DNA from: Sphingobium sp. MI1205
Lineage (GTDB): Bacteria > Pseudomonadota > Alphaproteobacteria > Sphingomonadales > Sphingomonadaceae
Assembly: GCF_001563285.1 (NCBI RefSeq)
Contig: NZ_CP005188.1
Span: forward strand, 1,865,501-1,929,500
Reading direction: 5' to 3'
DNA: 64,000 nt
The translations under genes and the position numbers were made by a program. Below the pieces are notes generated by a model. It made no database searches and was not told the DNA's origin. It saw only the letters and a list, made by a program, of their open reading frames with translations. Of the stretch, positions 61,859 to 64,000 are shown piece after piece (the first letter of the stretch is position 1; every line of letters starts with the position of its first letter).

Positions 61859-62544
61859 CCGGACACCGTATTCTGATCGTCGACGACGACCTTCACATCC
61901 GCCGCTTGCTCGAACGCATGCTTACTCGGGCGGGATATGCAACAATCGAGGCTACGACGGCGGCCGAGGCGCTCAGCCAGGCCCGGGACGGCCGACCGGA
62001 CGCAATCCTTCTTGATCTCGGACTGCCCGATCGTGACGGCCTGGAAATCGTGACGCTCCTGCGGCAGCAATGTCCCGCACCGATCATCGTCGTGTCCGCG
62101 CGCGATGCTACGGATCAGAAAGTGGCGGCGCTCGATCTGGGAGCGCATGATTATGTGACCAAGCCTTTCGACAGCGAAGAAGTGCTTGCCCGCATGCGCG
62201 CGACCCTGCGCGACCGCGTCGAGGCACAGGGAGCCTCCCCGACCGTGCAGGCCGGCGCCCTGACGATCGATCTCGTCAATCGTCAGGTCTCCCGCGACGG
62301 CGAAGAGGTGCACCTCACCCGCAAGGAGTTCGAGGTGCTGAACCAGCTTGCTCTGCACCCTGGCCGCGTTGTGACCCATCAGCGCGTCCTTGAGGCAGCC
62401 TGGCCCTATGAGGTCGATCGCCGCATCGATTATCTCCGGATCGTGGTCCGCAATCTGCGGCAGAAGCTGGAGGCTGATCCTTCGCGCCCCGCGCTGATAA
62501 TGAATGAACTGGGGGTAGGCTATCGCCTGATGGCCAATAGCTGA
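61855..62544 (+). CDS. kdpE: KdpE, response regulator
   Basis: A 229-residue OmpR-type regulator: receiver domain with the acidic DDD (10-12), phospho-accepting Asp54 in LLDLGLPDRDG and Lys in VTKPF, then a C-terminal winged-helix (LTRKEFEVLNQLALHPGRVV). It activates kdp transcription at low K+. ATGA overlap with kdpD. This ends the operon; no terminator is seen before the IS at 62.6 kb. Confidence 0.95.
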   Translation: MTGHRILIVDDDLHIRRLLERMLTRAGYATIEATTAAEALSQARDGRPDAILLDLGLPDRDGLEIVTLLRQQCPAPIIVVSARDATDQKVAALDLGAHDYVTKPFDSEEVLARMRATLRDRVEAQGASPTVQAGALTIDLVNRQVSRDGEEVHLTRKEFEVLNQLALHPGRVVTHQRVLEAAWPYEVDRRIDYLRIVVRNLRQKLEADPSRPALIMNELGVGYRLMANS

Positions 62545-62698
62545 GAATTGCTTGCGCTTTGATCTCTCTGTCGCCCACAAATACTACGAAAACACTATGA
62601 GGAAAATTCATCCACACGGCCTAGGTGGTGTTTACATTCATGTTTCCCAAAGTGGTAAAAGTCATTCAAGCTGCTGGCTGGGATGGAGGTCAGCATGG

Positions 62699-63493
62699 AT
62701 GGATCGACAGGAACTGAGTGACGCGGTTTGGGAGCGGATAGCGCCGCATTTGCCGGGCAAGGCGACAGACCCTGGACGGACCGGGCGAGACAATCGGCTG
62801 TTTGTGGAAGCTATCCTGTGGCTGGCTCGGTCGGGGGCGCACTGGCGTGTTCTTCCGAAGGAGTTTGGCCGTTGGCACACCGTTTATCAACGCTTCAACC
62901 GTTGGTGTCGCAACGGCGTTTGGGAGAGTCTTTTCAATGCCTTGAACGATGACGCCGACTTCGAATACATCCTCGTCGACAGCACGATCGTGCGCGCCCA
63001 TCAGCACAGTGCCGGTGCCCCAAAAAAAGCGATCGATCCGAAGATCGGTTTGAAGCTCACGCGCTGGGACGATCAAAAGGCGGCTTGAGCACCAAAGTTC
63101 ATGCCGCCACCGATGCGCTTGGCAATCCCGTCCGCTTCGTTCTGACCGGCGGCGAACGCAATGACATCACCCAGATCGAAGCCTTGCTCGATCGCCCTGA
63201 TGGCCGGTCATGTGCTGGCCGACAAGGGCTATGACGGACAACGCGCGATGGACGCAATCGCCGCATCCGACGCAAAGCCCATCGTTCCGCCCCGAACCAC
63301 AACTGCCAGTTGGCGCAGCTTCGACCCCGCAATCTACAAGAACTGCAATCTGATCGAACGCTTCTTCCGCAAGATCAAACACTCCCGCCGCATCGCCACG
63401 CGCCACGCGCCACGCGCCACGCGCCACGACAAACTCGCCAGAAACTATGCTGGCTTCCTCAACCTCGTCGCTGCACTCAAATGTTGCCGATAA
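62699..63493 (+). pseudogene. IS5-family transposase, frameshifted
   Basis: Three frames cover one transposase: SDAVWERIAPHLPGKATDPG to EYILVDSTIVRAHQHSAGAP (62699-63088), then STKVHAATDALGNPVRFVLT and TGGERNDITQIEALL, then ALMAGHVLADKGYDGQRAMD and FFRKIKHSRRIAT to the end. The first shift (about 63080) could be the programmed frameshift of the group; the second (about 63195) indicates decay. A 7-bp tandem repeat at 63394-63428 adds residues near the C-terminus. Confidence 0.78.
63394..63428. repeat. 7-bp tandem repeat in the IS transposase
   Basis: CGCCACG is repeated five times exactly. It inserts repetitive sequence into the conserved C-terminal region of the transposase and is probably a post-insertion expansion. 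Confidence 0.8.
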
Positions 63494-63512
63494 TGTAAAC
63501 ACCGCCTAGCTA

Positions 63513-64000
<488 letters not shown>

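Larger units (their letters stand above)
62621..63509. mobile_element. IS5-family insertion element with CTAG flanks
   Basis: Inverted repeats: the left end GTGGTGTTTACATT (62625-62638) pairs with the right end AATGTAAACACCGC (63492-63505), one mismatch in 14. CTAG stands just outside on both sides (62621-62624 and 63506-63509), fitting the 4-bp target duplication of the IS5 group. The element is about 881 bp. It separates kdpE from mreB. Confidence 0.8.

Noticed and set aside
63394..63428. Second CRISPR-like array
   Set aside because: Contiguous 7-bp units without spacers.

Overview
The window is GC-rich alphaproteobacterial DNA, most likely from a sphingomonad (Sphingobium, Novosphingobium or Sphingomonas type). 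The evidence is the PRTRC cassette, the DUF736/DUF2493/DUF1419/DUF3560 gene set typical of alphaproteobacterial conjugative elements, a TorF-type porin next to a kdp operon, and an MreB gene. The genus is an inference.

Positions 1-47298 are the right-hand part of an integrative and conjugative element (ICE). From the left edge it carries the start of a MobF (TrwC/TraI-type) relaxase translationally coupled to a TraD/VirD4 coupling protein, a ribbon-helix-helix protein and a candidate oriT (about 2957-3178) with a perfect 17-bp inverted repeat. Then comes a long block, almost all on the minus strand, of ICE-type conserved and hypothetical genes (3.8-37.2 kb). It includes two SLOG-fold proteins, a stand-alone DpdA/tRNA-guanine-transglycosylase-like protein with a zinc-ribbon neighbour, a GHKL ATPase, DUF3560, an N6-methylase-like protein without a visible catalytic motif IV, a multi-HTH protein and a 1720-residue methylase-helicase. 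Three toxin-antitoxin pairs (two Phd/PIN, one ParDE) punctuate the block. The PRTRC cassette (ThiF, A, B, F, C, E, ParB; 37.3-43.1 kb), a Toprim/CHC2 primase-like gene, a MarR-like regulator and a tyrosine integrase complete the element. The right junction is 47254-47298, the 3' part of a tRNA-Lys(CTT) gene starting in its anticodon loop. The intact tRNA should lie at the other, unseen, end.

From 47299 on the DNA looks chromosomal but scarred: small hypothetical genes, a gene fragment, a decayed IS5-family transposase and the remnant of a second one. A TonB-dependent siderophore receptor follows with decayed companion genes (a frameshifted PepSY protein), then the first quarter of a kup potassium transporter gene. 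Next are a TorF-type porin, a 27-residue membrane peptide and the complete kdpF-A-B-C-D-E operon, a high-affinity K+ uptake ATPase with its own sensor kinase and regulator. A frameshifted IS5-family element flanked by CTAG separates kdp from the 3' part of mreB, which runs off the right edge.

The pattern that known families do not explain is a recurrent G-rich tract on the coding strand, within about 150 nt (mostly 25-90 nt) upstream of the starts of about ten ICE genes. At three sites it has a canonical G-quadruplex pattern. Starts were chosen by eye from Shine-Dalgarno spacing and gene overlaps. Family names come from remembered sequence patterns, not from searches.
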